DNA of 64,000 nucleotides, from positions 1 to 64,000 of the forward strand of contig CALQBW020000003.1 in NCBI GenBank assembly GCA_943328915.2, in the 5' to 3' direction. Shown here piece by piece: positions 1-8,776 of the stretch. The notes below the pieces were generated by a model. It saw nothing but the letters and a program-made list of their open reading frames with translations. It was not told the DNA's origin and did no database searches. The DNA comes from Singulisphaera sp. GP187 (GTDB lineage Bacteria > Chloroflexota > Chloroflexia > Chloroflexales > Roseiflexaceae). Made by a program: the position numbers and the translations under genes. How positions within the stretch are numbered: the first letter of the stretch is position 1; each line of letters opens with the position of its first letter.

Positions 1-654
<654 letters not shown>

Positions 655-659
655 CCACG

Positions 660-696
660 AAACCCCCTGTGCAGATCGAATCTGCACAGGGGGTTT
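660..696. terminator. Bidirectional terminator between serS and GNAT gene
   Basis: A perfect 16-bp inverted repeat (arms 660-675 and 681-696, loop TCGAA) lies between the converging serS and acetyltransferase genes. Each arm ends in three A or T bases, so it can serve both strands, although neither side has a long T tract. Confidence 0.8.
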
Positions 697-705
697 CGTT
701 ATTTC

Positions 706-1251
706 TTACATGACATGATAGGCCATAACCACTAAATCGTGACGGTTGCCGTGGCGATCGTGGGCATGCTTACTAAACACCCCCTCGCGATTAAAGCCGA
801 GCCGCTCAAAAATCGCGCGTCCACTGACTTGGACCGCCAACATTTCGACAATTACTTTGGCGACACCCAATCCACGGGCAGCCTCAAACACTGCTTTGGC
901 CATGTGGAGGCCCAAACCACTGCGTCGAAAATTTTCGCCAACCATCAACTGGATATCACCTACGTGCGATGACCAGCCCGCCAAACGCCGCACCGCACCA
1001 TATGCGACGATCGTGCCGTCGTCGAGCGCCGCGACCACTTGCCGCCAGTTTTCGGCCGCGCTAGCGTTGACAAGCCGATTTATAATATCGGGGTTTTGTA
1101 AATCATCTTCGAGGTATAACAAATCATCTTGGGGAAGGCGCTGGCCAAACTGCATCAACGCCGCCAAATCACTATACGCCAAAAAACGAATGGTAACATG
1201 GTGGCCGTTGCGTAACGTAATGGGCGCCGCTGCCGATACGTGCGTGGTCAT
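706..1251 (-). CDS. GNAT family N-acetyltransferase
   Basis: This is a GNAT acyl-CoA-dependent acetyltransferase of 181 residues. The acetyl-CoA pyrophosphate loop is visible as RRSGLG, followed by the helix HMAKAVFEAARGLG and a C-terminal beta-bulge region (AIFERLGFNREG). Substrate and partners cannot be read from the sequence. I start it at the ATG at 1251 (MTTHVS) because AGAAGGA sits 8 bases upstream; the frame stays open for eight more codons without a site. It is a single gene with its own likely promoter (-10 TATAAT at 1351-1356). The family is clear and the substrate unknown. Confidence 0.88.
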   Translation of the reverse strand: MTTHVSAAAPITLRNGHHVTIRFLAYSDLAALMQFGQRLPQDDLLYLEDDLQNPDIINRLVNASAAENWRQVVAALDDGTIVAYGAVRRLAGWSSHVGDIQLMVGENFRRSGLGLHMAKAVFEAARGLGVAKVIVEMLAVQVSGRAIFERLGFNREGVFSKHAHDRHGNRHDLVVMAYHVM

Positions 1252-1350
1252 GTGCGCTTTCCTTCTCGTATACAAAAATCCATTACGTCCTTATACGCAC
1301 AATGTGCAGTTCTGGATGAGTAAACTTCGTGCAAATTATCACATATTTGT

Positions 1351-1378
1351 ATTATACCTGTTTTTGTGTGTTTGTCAC
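1351..1378 (-). promoter_or_regulatory. Likely sigma-70 promoter of the GNAT gene
   Basis: Read on the minus strand, GTGACA (1373-1378) and TATAAT (1351-1356) are separated by 16 bases. The implied leader before the ATG at 1251 is about 95 nt. Confidence 0.55.
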
Positions 1379-1382
1379 GCCG

Positions 1383-1437
1383 AAAAAGCCAGCGGCGTTG
1401 GATATGTTGCCATACCCGTCGCCGCTGTAATTTTTTT
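1383..1437. terminator. Terminator after tkt, with T tracts on both strands
   Basis: Arms CAGCGGCG (1390-1397) and CGCCGCTG (1420-1427) form a hairpin 35 bases beyond the tkt stop. On the minus strand it is followed by GCTTTTT, as expected for a rho-independent terminator of the tal-tkt message. The plus strand also has a T7 run at 1431-1437. Confidence 0.75.
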
Positions 1438-1461
1438 GTAATGAAAGCGAAAACCGTAGGC

Positions 1462-3468
1462 TTAGATGCGCGCCTTGACCGCTGCAACCACCGCTTCAGC
1501 AGTGATACCAAATTGGGCGTAGAGTTCGCTGGCGGGGGCTGATGCCCCGAAGCCTTGCATGGTGACGAGGCCACCATTGATGCCCACATACCGTTCCCAC
1601 CCCAACGATACACCTGCTTCGACTGCTACCCGCGCCGTAATATGGGCGGGCAACACGCGTGATCTGTAGTCGGCGGACTGTGCCTCAAACAAGGCGTGAC
1701 AAGGCATGCTCACCACGCGGGTATCGATACCTTGGGCTTCAAGTTGATCGGCGGCCGCCATGGCAATTGCTACTTCGGAGCCCGACGCAATCACGATGGC
1801 CGCAGGGGTGCCCCCTTGGGCTTCACGGAGCACATAGGCGCCCTTGGCAGCCATCTGGGCGGGGGCGTAGCGCTGACGGTCGTAGAGGGGCAGTTTTTGG
1901 CGGCTAAGGATCAGCGCCGTGGGATGACTCTGTTGCGCCAAGGCCACTTGCCAAGCCACGGCTGTTTCGGCGGCGTCGGCAGGGCGAATTACCCACAAAT
2001 TGGGGATGGCGCGCAGGGCAGCCAAATGCTCGACCGGTTGATGGGTTGGACCATCTTCACCCACACCGATACTGTCGTGAGTAAAGACGTATATGACCGG
2101 TTGGTGAGATAACGCTGCTACCCGGATCGAACCACGCATATAGTCAGAGAAGGTCAAAAAGGTACCACCGTAGGGACGGACGCCCCCATGCGCCACCATG
2201 CCATTAAGCATGCCACCCATGGCGTGTTCGCGGACGCCAAACCAAATCACTGACCCTGCGTAATTGTCACGCTGAAAGCTCCCATTGGCGACTTTGGGTG
2301 TTTTGTTGGAGCCGGCCAAGTCAGCTGAACCGCCCAGCAACCACGGAATGCGGCTGCGGAGTAGATCCAACACTTTGCCCGAGGCGTCGCGGCTGGCCAT
2401 ATCGCCATTGCCAGATACACTTTCGATCAAGCCATCATCCCAGCCTGCCGGTAAAGTGCCATCCCATGCGCTCCGCAACTCCCCAGCAAGGTCAGGGTGG
2501 GCTGCAGCATAGACGGTGACGGTTTTTTGCCAGGCTTCGTAGTGCTTGGCATTACGCCGGGCCACATCGGCCCACAATTGGCGTACCGCTTGCGATACGG
2601 CAAAGGTCTGGTCGGGATCCAGCCCGAGCGCTTGCTTGGCGAGGCGCACTTCGTCTTTGCCCAGTGGTTCGCCATGGGCGCGGCTGGTGCCGGCATAATT
2701 GGGGCTACCAAAGCCGATGATGGTGCGCACCGCAATCAAACTGGGGCGGGTGTTATCGGCGCGGGCGGCCGTGATGGCGTCTTCGATGGCGTCGCAATCA
2801 TTGCCATCGCTGACGCGGAGCGTTTGCCAGCCGTAGGCGGCATAGCGGGCGAGCACGTCTTCGCTGAAGGCCAGCGTGGTGGGACCGTCGAGCGAGATCA
2901 GATTGTCGTCGTACAACAACACCAATTTGCCCAAGCCGAGATGCCCGGCCAGCGAGGATGCCTCGGCCGAGATGCCTTCCATCAAATCACCATCGCTCAC
3001 CAAGGCATAGGTGTAATGGTCGACGGGAGTGGCGTCGGCACGGTTGTAGCTGGCCGCCAAAAACGCTTCGGCTACGGCCATCCCCACGGCATTGGCGGCA
3101 CCTTGGCCCAAGGGCCCAGTGCTTACTTCCACGCCGGGGGTCAGGCCTACTTCGGGATGGCCGGGGGTCAACGAACCCCATTGGCGGAAGCGCTTGAGCT
3201 CGTCGAGCGAGAGCTCGTAACCTGCCAAATGGAGCAAGCCGTATAACAACATCGAGCCGTGACCGGCCGAGAGCACAAAGCGGTCACGATCGGGCCAATG
3301 CGGGTCACGCGGGTTAAACCGCAAAAAGCGCGACCACAACACGTGCGCCATAGCCGCAGCACCCATCGGCAAGCCCGGGTGACCAGAGTTTGATTGTTGG
3401 ATGGCGTCCATCGCGAGGGCACGGAGCGTATTGATGGCACGCTGGTCGACTTCGGTATACGTAGTCAT
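1462..3468 (-). CDS. tkt: Transketolase
   Basis: Transketolase is the thiamine-diphosphate enzyme that moves two-carbon ketol units between sugar phosphates in the pentose-phosphate and reductive pentose pathways. The 668 residues match the usual full length. Visible landmarks are the N-terminal HPGLPMGAA segment, the ThDP-binding stretch SDGDLMEG ending at YDDN, the pyrimidine-domain [13 protein letters not shown], and a C-terminal domain rich in Ala and Val. It lies 15 bases downstream of transaldolase on the same strand, so the two are almost certainly one operon for the non-oxidative pentose-phosphate branch. A hairpin with a T tract ends the message downstream. The call is secure. Confidence 0.97.
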   Translation of the reverse strand: MTTYTEVDQRAINTLRALAMDAIQQSNSGHPGLPMGAAAMAHVLWSRFLRFNPRDPHWPDRDRFVLSAGHGSMLLYGLLHLAGYELSLDELKRFRQWGSLTPGHPEVGLTPGVEVSTGPLGQGAANAVGMAVAEAFLAASYNRADATPVDHYTYALVSDGDLMEGISAEASSLAGHLGLGKLVLLYDDNLISLDGPTTLAFSEDVLARYAAYGWQTLRVSDGNDCDAIEDAITAARADNTRPSLIAVRTIIGFGSPNYAGTSRAHGEPLGKDEVRLAKQALGLDPDQTFAVSQAVRQLWADVARRNAKHYEAWQKTVTVYAAAHPDLAGELRSAWDGTLPAGWDDGLIESVSGNGDMASRDASGKVLDLLRSRIPWLLGGSADLAGSNKTPKVANGSFQRDNYAGSVIWFGVREHAMGGMLNGMVAHGGVRPYGGTFLTFSDYMRGSIRVAALSHQPVIYVFTHDSIGVGEDGPTHQPVEHLAALRAIPNLWVIRPADAAETAVAWQVALAQQSHPTALILSRQKLPLYDRQRYAPAQMAAKGAYVLREAQGGTPAAIVIASGSEVAIAMAAADQLEAQGIDTRVVSMPCHALFEAQSADYRSRVLPAHITARVAVEAGVSLGWERYVGINGGLVTMQGFGASAPASELYAQFGITAEAVVAAVKARI

Positions 3469-3483
3469 TTTTGCACCCCCGTT

Positions 3484-4128
3484 TTATTGACGGCTTTTCC
3501 AGTCAGCCAAGAATTTTTCGATGCCGCTGTCGGTCAAGGGGTGCTTCATACTTTGTTCGAGCACCTTAAAGGGGCAGGTGGCGATGTCGGCACCGGCCAA
3601 GGCCGAATCGATGATGTGGCGAGGATGACGAATCGAAGCCGCCAAGATTTTGGTGGTGATGCCGTGCTGACGATAAATCGCCGAGATTTCGCGGATGAGT
3701 TGCATGCCGTCCATGCCCATATCGTCGATACGCCCGATGAACGGGCTAATGATAAATGCCCCGGCTCGAGCGGCAAATAAGGCTTGGGTGGCGTTGAAGC
3801 ATAAGGTCACATTGGTGCGGATACCGTCTTTGGCAAGCGTCGATACTGCTTTGAGGCCTTCGGTCGTAATCGGTACTTTGACAATCACGTTGGGATGCCA
3901 GGTGGCAAACTCGCGCCCTTCACGAATCATCCCTTCGGCATCGAGCGAAATGGCTTCGGCGCTGATAGGGCCATCAACCAGCTTGGTGATTTCGGTAATC
4001 AAGGTCTTGTGGTCGATGCCTTGTTCTTTGGCGACGAGTGAGGGGTTGGTGGTGACGCCGTTCAAGATGCCCCAGCTGGCAGCATCGCGGATTTCACGCA
4101 GATTGGCCGTATCGAGATAGATTTGCAT
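3484..4128 (-). CDS. tal: Transaldolase (small TalC/MipB-type)
   Basis: Transaldolase transfers a dihydroxyacetone unit between sugar phosphates. This is the short single-domain type (214 residues) that shares a family with fructose-6-phosphate aldolase. The N-terminus [10 protein letters not shown], the TTNPSL loop and the Schiff-base lysine in VIVKVPIT are present. The SPFIGRIDD motif carries Phe where the aldolases have Tyr, which favours true transaldolase. The frame extends to a GTG at 4134, but AGGAGG at 4138-4143 is 9 bases from the ATG at 4128 and only 3 from the GTG, so ATG is chosen. It is first in an operon with tkt, and its leader holds a palindrome and a hairpin described separately. 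Confidence 0.95.
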   Translation of the reverse strand: MQIYLDTANLREIRDAASWGILNGVTTNPSLVAKEQGIDHKTLITEITKLVDGPISAEAISLDAEGMIREGREFATWHPNVIVKVPITTEGLKAVSTLAKDGIRTNVTLCFNATQALFAARAGAFIISPFIGRIDDMGMDGMQLIREISAIYRQHGITTKILAASIRHPRHIIDSALAGADIATCPFKVLEQSMKHPLTDSGIEKFLADWKSRQ

Positions 4129-4150
4129 TGACACTATCCTCCTCTATATT

Positions 4151-4181
4151 AAAAAAATAACGTCGCCTTTGAAGCGACGTT
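4151..4181 (-). terminator. Hairpin plus T7 tract upstream of tal
   Basis: On the minus strand, arms AACGTCGC and GCGACGTT (4159-4166 and 4174-4181) are followed by ATTTTTTTAA, a textbook rho-independent terminator for the sigma-factor message. It lies between the tal ribosome-binding site and a TATAAT at 4191-4196, so it could also act in the 5' leader of tal-tkt. Confidence 0.75.
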
Positions 4182-4190
4182 GCTTGCCGT

Positions 4191-4230
4191 ATTATACCGT
4201 ACGTCAGCATCATGAATGACGCTGACGTAC
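4191..4230 (-). promoter_or_regulatory. Candidate tal-tkt promoter with palindromic operator
   Basis: The minus strand carries TATAAT at 4191-4196 with no good -35. In its place is a 10-bp inverted repeat, GTACGTCAGC (4199-4208) and GCTGACGTAC (4221-4230), whose inner bases continue the symmetry with one mismatch. This looks like a regulator-binding site overlapping the -35 region. It also directly follows the sigma-factor stop, so a role as a terminator hairpin is an alternative. Confidence 0.5.
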
Positions 4231-4237
4231 GCTGAGT

Positions 4238-5992
4238 TTATTCGAGGAAACTACGCAGGCCGCGCGCCACACCGGGATGCCGCAATTTCCGCAGTGCTTC
4301 ACCTTCGATTTGGCGGGTACGTTCACGGGTAATCCCAAATTCGCGACCCACTTCTTCAAGGGTGCGTGAGCGACCATCTTCGAGACCGTAGCGCAGTTGG
4401 ATAATGCGACGTTCGCGCTCGGGTAAGCGCGTCAGGGCTTCGCTCAAGCGCTCACGCAACAACATGTGCGTGGCGGATTCGGCCGGGGTGGCACCATGGT
4501 AGTCTTCGATGAAATCGGCTAAATTGGCGTCTCCATCACTGCCGACAGGAGTTTCGAGTGACAAAGTTTGACGTGAGGCATCCAGGATACGACGCACCTT
4601 GTCGGTAGGCATGCCGAGTGCTTCGGCGATATCGTCGGGAGTGGCATCGCGGCCGGTCTCTTGTTGGATCCGTGACGCCATGCGCATCAAGCGATTAATG
4701 GTTTCGCCGACGTGTACCGGCAAGCGAATGGTGCGGCTTTGGTCGGCCACTGCGCGGGTAATCGCTTGGCGAATCCACCAGGTGGCATAGGTCGAAAACT
4801 TAAAACCGCGGCGGTGATCAAACTTCTCGGTGGCGCGCATCAAGCCGATGCTACCTTCTTGGATTAAGTCGAGCATCGACATGCCGCGACCGAGATATTT
4901 TTTGGCGTTTGAGACGACCAACCGTAAATTGGCCGAAATCAGTTGCTCTCGCGCTTCGCGCCCTCTGATAAGCATGTCATGCAGCCAACGGGTGTCGGTC
5001 ACCATCCCGATGTCACTGTGGTTGGTGGGGAGTGGTTGGCCATCAAAATGGACGTCAGGAATATTGAGAGAAACTACTTGTGTTGATTGCAAAGTAATAT
5101 CACCGTCAGATTGCACATTCGTTGTTTCCGCAATACGCTGTTCGTTACCGTCATATTCCAGCACGTCAAGTGTTGTACTGGTCGAATCTTGCCGTGCGGT
5201 AACCGTGAATGAATTCTTTTCTGTGGTCGCAAACGGAATTTCATACATGTGTAATGTGCGGCCCAATTGATGCAATGCCGGGGTGTCTTTGAGGCTCAAC
5301 AACAACATCAACACATCTGGTGAAACAATATTGGAGATATTTTTTTTGATGACACTGTGTGTCACAATCAAGCGATATATCGAAAAATATCCCGACTCTG
5401 CAGAAATACTATTGCATTCTTCGACGCACATCAAACCTGCAATCATCGGTTTCCGGTTGACGTCTGATAAGTTTTTGACATGATAGCCGTAATCCGTATC
5501 GACTTTGCTGACCAAATCCCGCGCTTCAGGAGTGCATGAGGACTCCCAATCAGCGTCGCCATGAAGTTTTTTGAGATATGCAGAAACCGCATCGCTAATG
5601 TGCGATATTTTTTGGGCGAGACTATCTGCTAACCCTAACAAATCATTATCATTATAGGGAACAACGGTTTTCCCTTTGACCAATTGTTCTACCAACAAGC
5701 CCAATTCGATCTGGTAGGCAAGATTGATCTCTTCGACGATTGATTTGAGGCGGTCGATGCGGCCAATATCACGCAAATAAAGCCGGACTGAATCATCGAC
5801 ATCACTATCATCGCTTGTAGTGGTTTCGAGTTCAATACGGTGCAGTTCGCCTTCGTCATTTTCTATATCAGCATACACATCGGGCAAATCAATGGTACGA
5901 TTCAAGGAATACGAGGGAGCGTTGGCATCATTGCGGACATTGGTATCGACGTGTATTTTATGAAGTTGAGGTGGAGTGTTCAGCTTATCCAC
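4238..5992 (-). CDS. rpoD: Sigma-70 family RNA polymerase sigma factor with large non-conserved insertion
   Basis: This is a primary-type (group 1/2) sigma-70 factor that directs RNA polymerase to -10/-35 promoters. Region 1.2 is seen near residues 65-100 ([14 protein letters not shown]). Residues 340-584 hold region 2 ([31 protein letters not shown] and the aromatic melting segment [12 protein letters not shown]), region 3 and the region 4 helix-turn-helix ([19 protein letters not shown]). Between them are about 240 residues with no motif I recognise, where primary sigma factors carry their variable non-conserved region; the DNA there is visibly more AT-rich than the C-terminal half. Whether this is the housekeeping factor or a second RpoD-like one cannot be settled from the window. 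Confidence 0.93.
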   Translation of the reverse strand: MDKLNTPPQLHKIHVDTNVRNDANAPSYSLNRTIDLPDVYADIENDEGELHRIELETTTSDDSDVDDSVRLYLRDIGRIDRLKSIVEEINLAYQIELGLLVEQLVKGKTVVPYNDNDLLGLADSLAQKISHISDAVSAYLKKLHGDADWESSCTPEARDLVSKVDTDYGYHVKNLSDVNRKPMIAGLMCVEECNSISAESGYFSIYRLIVTHSVIKKNISNIVSPDVLMLLLSLKDTPALHQLGRTLHMYEIPFATTEKNSFTVTARQDSTSTTLDVLEYDGNEQRIAETTNVQSDGDITLQSTQVVSLNIPDVHFDGQPLPTNHSDIGMVTDTRWLHDMLIRGREAREQLISANLRLVVSNAKKYLGRGMSMLDLIQEGSIGLMRATEKFDHRRGFKFSTYATWWIRQAITRAVADQSRTIRLPVHVGETINRLMRMASRIQQETGRDATPDDIAEALGMPTDKVRRILDASRQTLSLETPVGSDGDANLADFIEDYHGATPAESATHMLLRERLSEALTRLPERERRIIQLRYGLEDGRSRTLEEVGREFGITRERTRQIEGEALRKLRHPGVARGLRSFLE

Positions 5993-6153
5993 GCGACACC
6001 AACTTTCTATGGCTAGACTGGTCGCCTAATTACCTTAAATGTACCATATATTGGGGTAAAACGCAACAATTATGCCTATATTTAGTATATTTATTTGTGA
6101 GAAAAATATGCAATAATACTCATAATTATTGGGTTTTATCGTGAAGGGTTCCT
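5993..6153. promoter_or_regulatory. Divergent AT-rich promoter region, sigma factor / GH4 gene
   Basis: These 161 bases separate the divergent sigma-factor and GH4 genes and are strongly AT-rich from 6040 to 6140, with several TATA-like hexamers on both strands. No single -35/-10 pair stands out. A good ribosome-binding site (GAAGGG) precedes the GH4 start. Confidence 0.45.
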
Positions 6154-7434
6154 ATGCACATTGTGGTGATTGGCGGTGCGAGCACCTATACCCCCGAATT
6201 AATCGATGGGTTGATTCAGCGTGCCCACGACATAGGGCTTACCAAAATCACCTTGTGTGACCCCAACCACGACCGTTTAGCAATCGTCGGTGCATTTGCC
6301 CAACGAATGGCCGCCCATCACCGTGCGCCATTTACGGTAGCGCTTAGTCATGACCGTCGTGCTGCCATCGCTCAGGCTCCAGATTATGTGGTCGCCCAAC
6401 TCCGCATCGGCGGCCAATTAGCCCGCCACAATGATGAGTTACTCGGGCGTCGTCATGGACTGATTGGCCAAGAAACCACTGGGGTCGGCGGATTTGTCAA
6501 AGCGCTCCGCACCGTGCCTGTCATGCTCGATATCGCCAATGATATGCGTACCTATGCCCCCCATGCCACGTTGATAAATTTCACAAATCCGGCAGGTATC
6601 GTCACCGAAGCGTTACTCCGGCATGGCGGTATCCCCGCAATCGGGTTGTGCAACAACGCAATGACGGCGCAACGGAGCATCGCTCGCCAGCTCGACGTCA
6701 ACCCACACGATGTGACCATCGAGCAAGTAGGTCTCAATCACTTGAATTGGATCCGCCGCATTACCGTAGGGTCCCACGATGTCACGCAAACAGTACTGCA
6801 ACACACGATGGACGACCTTGAACGCACCAAAAATCATTTACACATCCCCGCAAGCCTGATCGAATTATTACACGCACTTCCAAGTGGGTATCTTGACTAT
6901 TTTTATTTACAAAACGAAATCATTGCCCATCAAAAAAGCGGGATTCCGACCCGTGCAGAGGTGGTCATGGATGTCGAGCGCCGTCTCCTTGAACGTTACA
7001 CCGATGTGCATCTCTGCGAAAAACCAACCGAACTCATGGAACGGGGCGGTGCGTATTATTCAACAGCTGCCGCCGCCTTGATTTGTTCGTTGCATCTCGG
7101 TGACGGCGCTACCCATGTGGTAAATGTGCGGAACAATCACTCATTACCCGACTTCCCCAGCGATGTGGTCGTCGAAGTGCCATGTCGCGTTGATCGTACC
7201 GGCGCAACCCCGCTACACCACGCCCCACTCGCACTGGTCATGTATGGGCTCGCCGCACATGTCAAATCATACGAACTATTGACCATCGAAGCGGCCATCA
7301 GCGGGAACCACGAACGTGCCATGAGTGCGTTGCTTGCCAATCCGCTTGGCCCCGGCGCCGCCATGGTGGAGCAGGTATGGCACGATGTGTTGGCGACTAA
7401 CCTACAATGGCTCCCCCAGTTTTCGGCATACTAA
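6154..7434 (+). CDS. GH4 family NAD-dependent glycosidase (6-phospho-beta-glucosidase type)
   Basis: GH4 enzymes cleave (often 6-phosphorylated) glycosides by an NAD- and metal-dependent redox-elimination mechanism. The 426 residues show the NAD-binding start VVIGGASTYTPE, the QETTGVGGF segment, TNPAG at about 145, and the metal-site residues Cys166 (GLCNN) and His196 (GLNHLNW). The sequence resembles the 6-phospho-beta-glucosidase (BglT-like) branch. No PTS gene is in the window, so whether its substrate is phosphorylated is open. It begins a plus-strand run with an unknown protein, tag, an XPB helicase and a membrane protein. GAAGGG precedes the ATG. Confidence 0.92.
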   Translation: MHIVVIGGASTYTPELIDGLIQRAHDIGLTKITLCDPNHDRLAIVGAFAQRMAAHHRAPFTVALSHDRRAAIAQAPDYVVAQLRIGGQLARHNDELLGRRHGLIGQETTGVGGFVKALRTVPVMLDIANDMRTYAPHATLINFTNPAGIVTEALLRHGGIPAIGLCNNAMTAQRSIARQLDVNPHDVTIEQVGLNHLNWIRRITVGSHDVTQTVLQHTMDDLERTKNHLHIPASLIELLHALPSGYLDYFYLQNEIIAHQKSGIPTRAEVVMDVERRLLERYTDVHLCEKPTELMERGGAYYSTAAAALICSLHLGDGATHVVNVRNNHSLPDFPSDVVVEVPCRVDRTGATPLHHAPLALVMYGLAAHVKSYELLTIEAAISGNHERAMSALLANPLGPGAAMVEQVWHDVLATNLQWLPQFSAY

Positions 7435-7455
7435 TGTTTACCAAAAGGCTCCTCC

Positions 7456-8214
7456 ATGACGACAGATGATTGGTTTGTAGGAAGTGCCAGCAAACGCATT
7501 GGGTCACGCGCGTGGGTACATGCCATAGGGTTCCGCAGTGAACGTGCGCTCCTCGCCCTCGTGGCGTGTGATATTGACGATGTGGCGACCATTGACTTGA
7601 CGGCGATTACCGCTCATCTTTCGCTTCACCCCATCGAAACGGTCGAAGTGCTTTTGGTGGCAAGTGGGATTCAAGACGCAATAGGCTACCGCTCCATCAC
7701 GCCAAACGCTCAACATCAGGTCATCCATGCGATGGTTGATGCCATTGTTGATGCCTTGACATTTGGCTGCCCCGCCACCATCCGGGTGACACCTCATGCC
7801 TTGCAGTGGCGAAAATTCGACGAACACCCGATTGCCACGTTGACGCTGCACCCGCAGCCACAACAGATTGACACCACGCTACATCAGCAACTTACCCGTG
7901 ATTGTGGGGAACCGGTCTTGATAATGCGCACTGCATCGCTTACCAATGGGTGGGACACCACTGCTATTGCCGCACAACTCACTGCATGTAGTGCCATACC
8001 GGTCTCCACCGTCACCTGGCGTCATCAAGACAATTGTTGGGTGCTCTGTTTCAATCAAACTCCCCTTGCGATTATTCCCGGCACGCTTGCGTCGACGCCT
8101 GACTGGCCGCACCACGTGGTTGCGAGTCGACCACACTACGCACTCACCGCAAACCAATCCGCATCGACTCGTCGTTTTTTGCAAGAGGCGCATCGCGATG
8201 TCAACCACGATTGA
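7456..8214 (+). CDS. Hypothetical protein, possibly ceramidase-N-domain-like
   Basis: I do not recognise this 252-residue protein with confidence. The N-terminal pattern (FVGSASKRIG, then a segment like ALLALVACDIDD and a hydrophobic VEVLLVASG strand) faintly recalls the N-terminal domain of neutral/alkaline ceramidase-like hydrolases, but the histidine-rich catalytic THTHSGP motif of that family is absent. No signal peptide or membrane segment is evident. It starts 21 bases after the GH4 gene with an AAAGG site, and its 3' end overlaps tag by 17 bases, so translation is probably coupled to both neighbours. A role alongside the glycosidase is an inference from position only. Confidence 0.7.
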   Translation: MTTDDWFVGSASKRIGSRAWVHAIGFRSERALLALVACDIDDVATIDLTAITAHLSLHPIETVEVLLVASGIQDAIGYRSITPNAQHQVIHAMVDAIVDALTFGCPATIRVTPHALQWRKFDEHPIATLTLHPQPQQIDTTLHQQLTRDCGEPVLIMRTASLTNGWDTTAIAAQLTACSAIPVSTVTWRHQDNCWVLCFNQTPLAIIPGTLASTPDWPHHVVASRPHYALTANQSASTRRFLQEAHRDVNHD

Positions 8215-8776
8215 GCGTTGTCCATGGTGCGGCAGTGATCCGCTCTATTGTGACTATCACGACAACGAATGGGGAGCACCGTTGCACAGCATCTATGGCT
8301 GGTATGAACGTATCGTGCTCGAAACGATGCAGGCTGGCTTGAGTTGGATTACCGTTTTGCGCAAACGTACCCATTACCGAGCCGTCTGCCACCAATTTGA
8401 TCCACACATCGTCGCAACCTATGGCGAAGCCGACATCATGCGCCTGATGGCCGACCCAGGGATTATTCGCAATCGTGCCAAAATCAGCGCCATGATCCAC
8501 AATGCGCAGATGTTTTTGACGTTACAGGCAAAAACAGGCAGCGTCGATGATTATTTCTGGCGCTATGTCGAAGGTCGCCCGTTGCAACCGCATCGCCAGC
8601 ACCATAGCGAAATCCCAGCAATCACCCCACTCGCTAGCCAAATAGCTCAGGATTTACGCATGCGTGGTTTTAAATTCATTGGACCAACCATGTGTTATGC
8701 CTTGATGCAAGCCACAGGATTGGTCAATGATCATCTTGTCAGCTGTCATCGCCATTCGGCGTTACGCGACCGATGA
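8198..8776 (+). CDS. tag: DNA-3-methyladenine glycosylase I
   Basis: Tag removes 3-methyladenine from alkylated DNA as the first step of base-excision repair. The 192 residues match the family length. The N-terminus ERCPWCGSDPLYCDYHDNEW aligns with the E. coli start, giving zinc ligands Cys8 and His21; the C-terminal HLVSC supplies the second His/Cys pair. The GLSWITVLRKR segment is also typical. The frame runs far upstream, but the ATG at 8198 with AGAGG 9 bases before it gives the family start and overlaps the upstream gene by 17 bases. Its stop overlaps the helicase start (ATGA), so the two repair proteins are translationally coupled. Confidence 0.95.
   Translation: MSTTIERCPWCGSDPLYCDYHDNEWGAPLHSIYGWYERIVLETMQAGLSWITVLRKRTHYRAVCHQFDPHIVATYGEADIMRLMADPGIIRNRAKISAMIHNAQMFLTLQAKTGSVDDYFWRYVEGRPLQPHRQHHSEIPAITPLASQIAQDLRMRGFKFIGPTMCYALMQATGLVNDHLVSCHRHSALRDR

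Noticed and set aside
2497-3246. Plus-strand 249-codon frame within tkt
   Set aside because: Antisense to transketolase, which is supported by conserved motifs along its whole length; the shadow is low-complexity.
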